From Acidimicrobiaceae bacterium (lineage in GTDB: Bacteria; Actinomycetota; Acidimicrobiia; Acidimicrobiales; Palsa-688), in contig PMHU01000147.1 in the NCBI GenBank assembly GCA_003156795.1, forward strand, positions 13,891 through 19,302: a stretch of DNA of 5,412 nucleotides. The letters run 5' to 3'. The notes under the pieces were generated by a model that worked only from the letters and a program-made list of their open reading frames with translations, ran no database searches and had not been told where the DNA came from. The position numbers were made by a program, and so were the translations under genes. Shown here in pieces: positions 5,168-5,412 of the stretch. Each line of letters begins with the position of its first letter. Position 1 is the first letter of the stretch.

Positions 5168-5412
5168 ATGACCTCGACCCCGACAGTCCCGACGGAGCGG
5201 ACAACTACCGCTGAAGGGAATCAGGACGAAGGCGAGCAATCGCCACGTCCTCAGTCTCCGCGTGACGCCGAGATATCGCCGGGAAGGGGGTCAACCCTGA
5301 CCGAACAGGTGGCGGACACGCAGCAGCGATCGGTGAAGTCGTGGCCACAGGACGCGTTCCGGGTTGCGTTCGGGCTGATCTGGCTTATTGACGCCGTCCT
5401 CAAGTGGCTGCC
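5168..5412 (+). CDS. Membrane protein, N-terminal part only (possibly DoxX/DoxD-like), cut by right edge
   Basis: An ATG 6 bases after GGGAG opens a frame of 81 codons that stays open to the window end. Residues 1-57 are hydrophilic and rich in Thr, Ser, Pro, Glu and Gln, with no Cys and no signal peptide, so this looks like a disordered cytoplasmic tail. From residue 63 the sequence AFRVAFGLIWLIDAVLKWLP begins what looks like a first transmembrane helix. Its R-x-x-F-G-L-I-W-x-I-D-A-x-L-K-W pattern resembles the first helix of DoxX/DoxD-like (thiosulfate:quinone oxidoreductase small-subunit-like) proteins. I make that link from memory of the pattern, and only one helix is available, so the function is tentative. 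The long gap before it suggests its own promoter, separate from the ABC operon. Confidence 0.7.
   Translation, partial: MTSTPTVPTERTTTAEGNQDEGEQSPRPQSPRDAEISPGRGSTLTEQVADTQQRSVKSWPQDAFRVAFGLIWLIDAVLKWL

Overview
The window is GC-rich DNA with tightly packed plus-strand genes and frequent GTG starts. This suggests an actinobacterium or a similar high-GC, Gram-positive-type lineage. I cannot place it more finely, and nothing in the window is a taxonomic marker. No insertion sequence, transposase, integrase, tRNA, rRNA or CRISPR array was seen.

Layout, all on the plus strand. (1) 1-1668: the 3' part of an NDP-forming acyl-CoA/acetyl-CoA synthetase gene, cut by the left edge. It keeps the phosphohistidine domain and the ATP-grasp domain. 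(2) 1669-1850: a noncoding gap with one hairpin and a short inverted repeat overlapping a possible -10 box. (3) 1851-2042: a small Cys/His-rich ORF of 63 codons behind a near-perfect Shine-Dalgarno, ending 17 bases before the next gene. (4) 2060-2977 and 2967-4664: an ABC exporter pair. The ATPase belongs to the subfamily with YVPG(E/D)..LW and SKGNRQK motifs. The permease is a two-half, roughly 12-helix protein of the 'exporter of polyketide antibiotics' type (COG3559-like). The two genes overlap by 11 bases. (5) 4665-5167: about 500 bases without a convincing gene, unusually rich in short perfect or near-perfect hairpins, ending in a hairpin that covers the next gene's ribosome binding site. 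(6) 5168-5412: the start of a membrane protein gene that runs off the right edge. It has a disordered Thr/Pro/Glu tail followed by a first helix resembling DoxX/DoxD-like proteins.

The functional core is the transporter operon, probably exporting a hydrophobic or antibiotic-like compound, with the small ORF as a likely co-transcribed leader or accessory peptide. The acyl-CoA synthetase and the right-edge gene appear to be separate transcription units. The least ordinary items are the small QCHDxY-repeat ORF and the hairpin-rich leader before the right-edge gene. Both are hypotheses from sequence inspection only.
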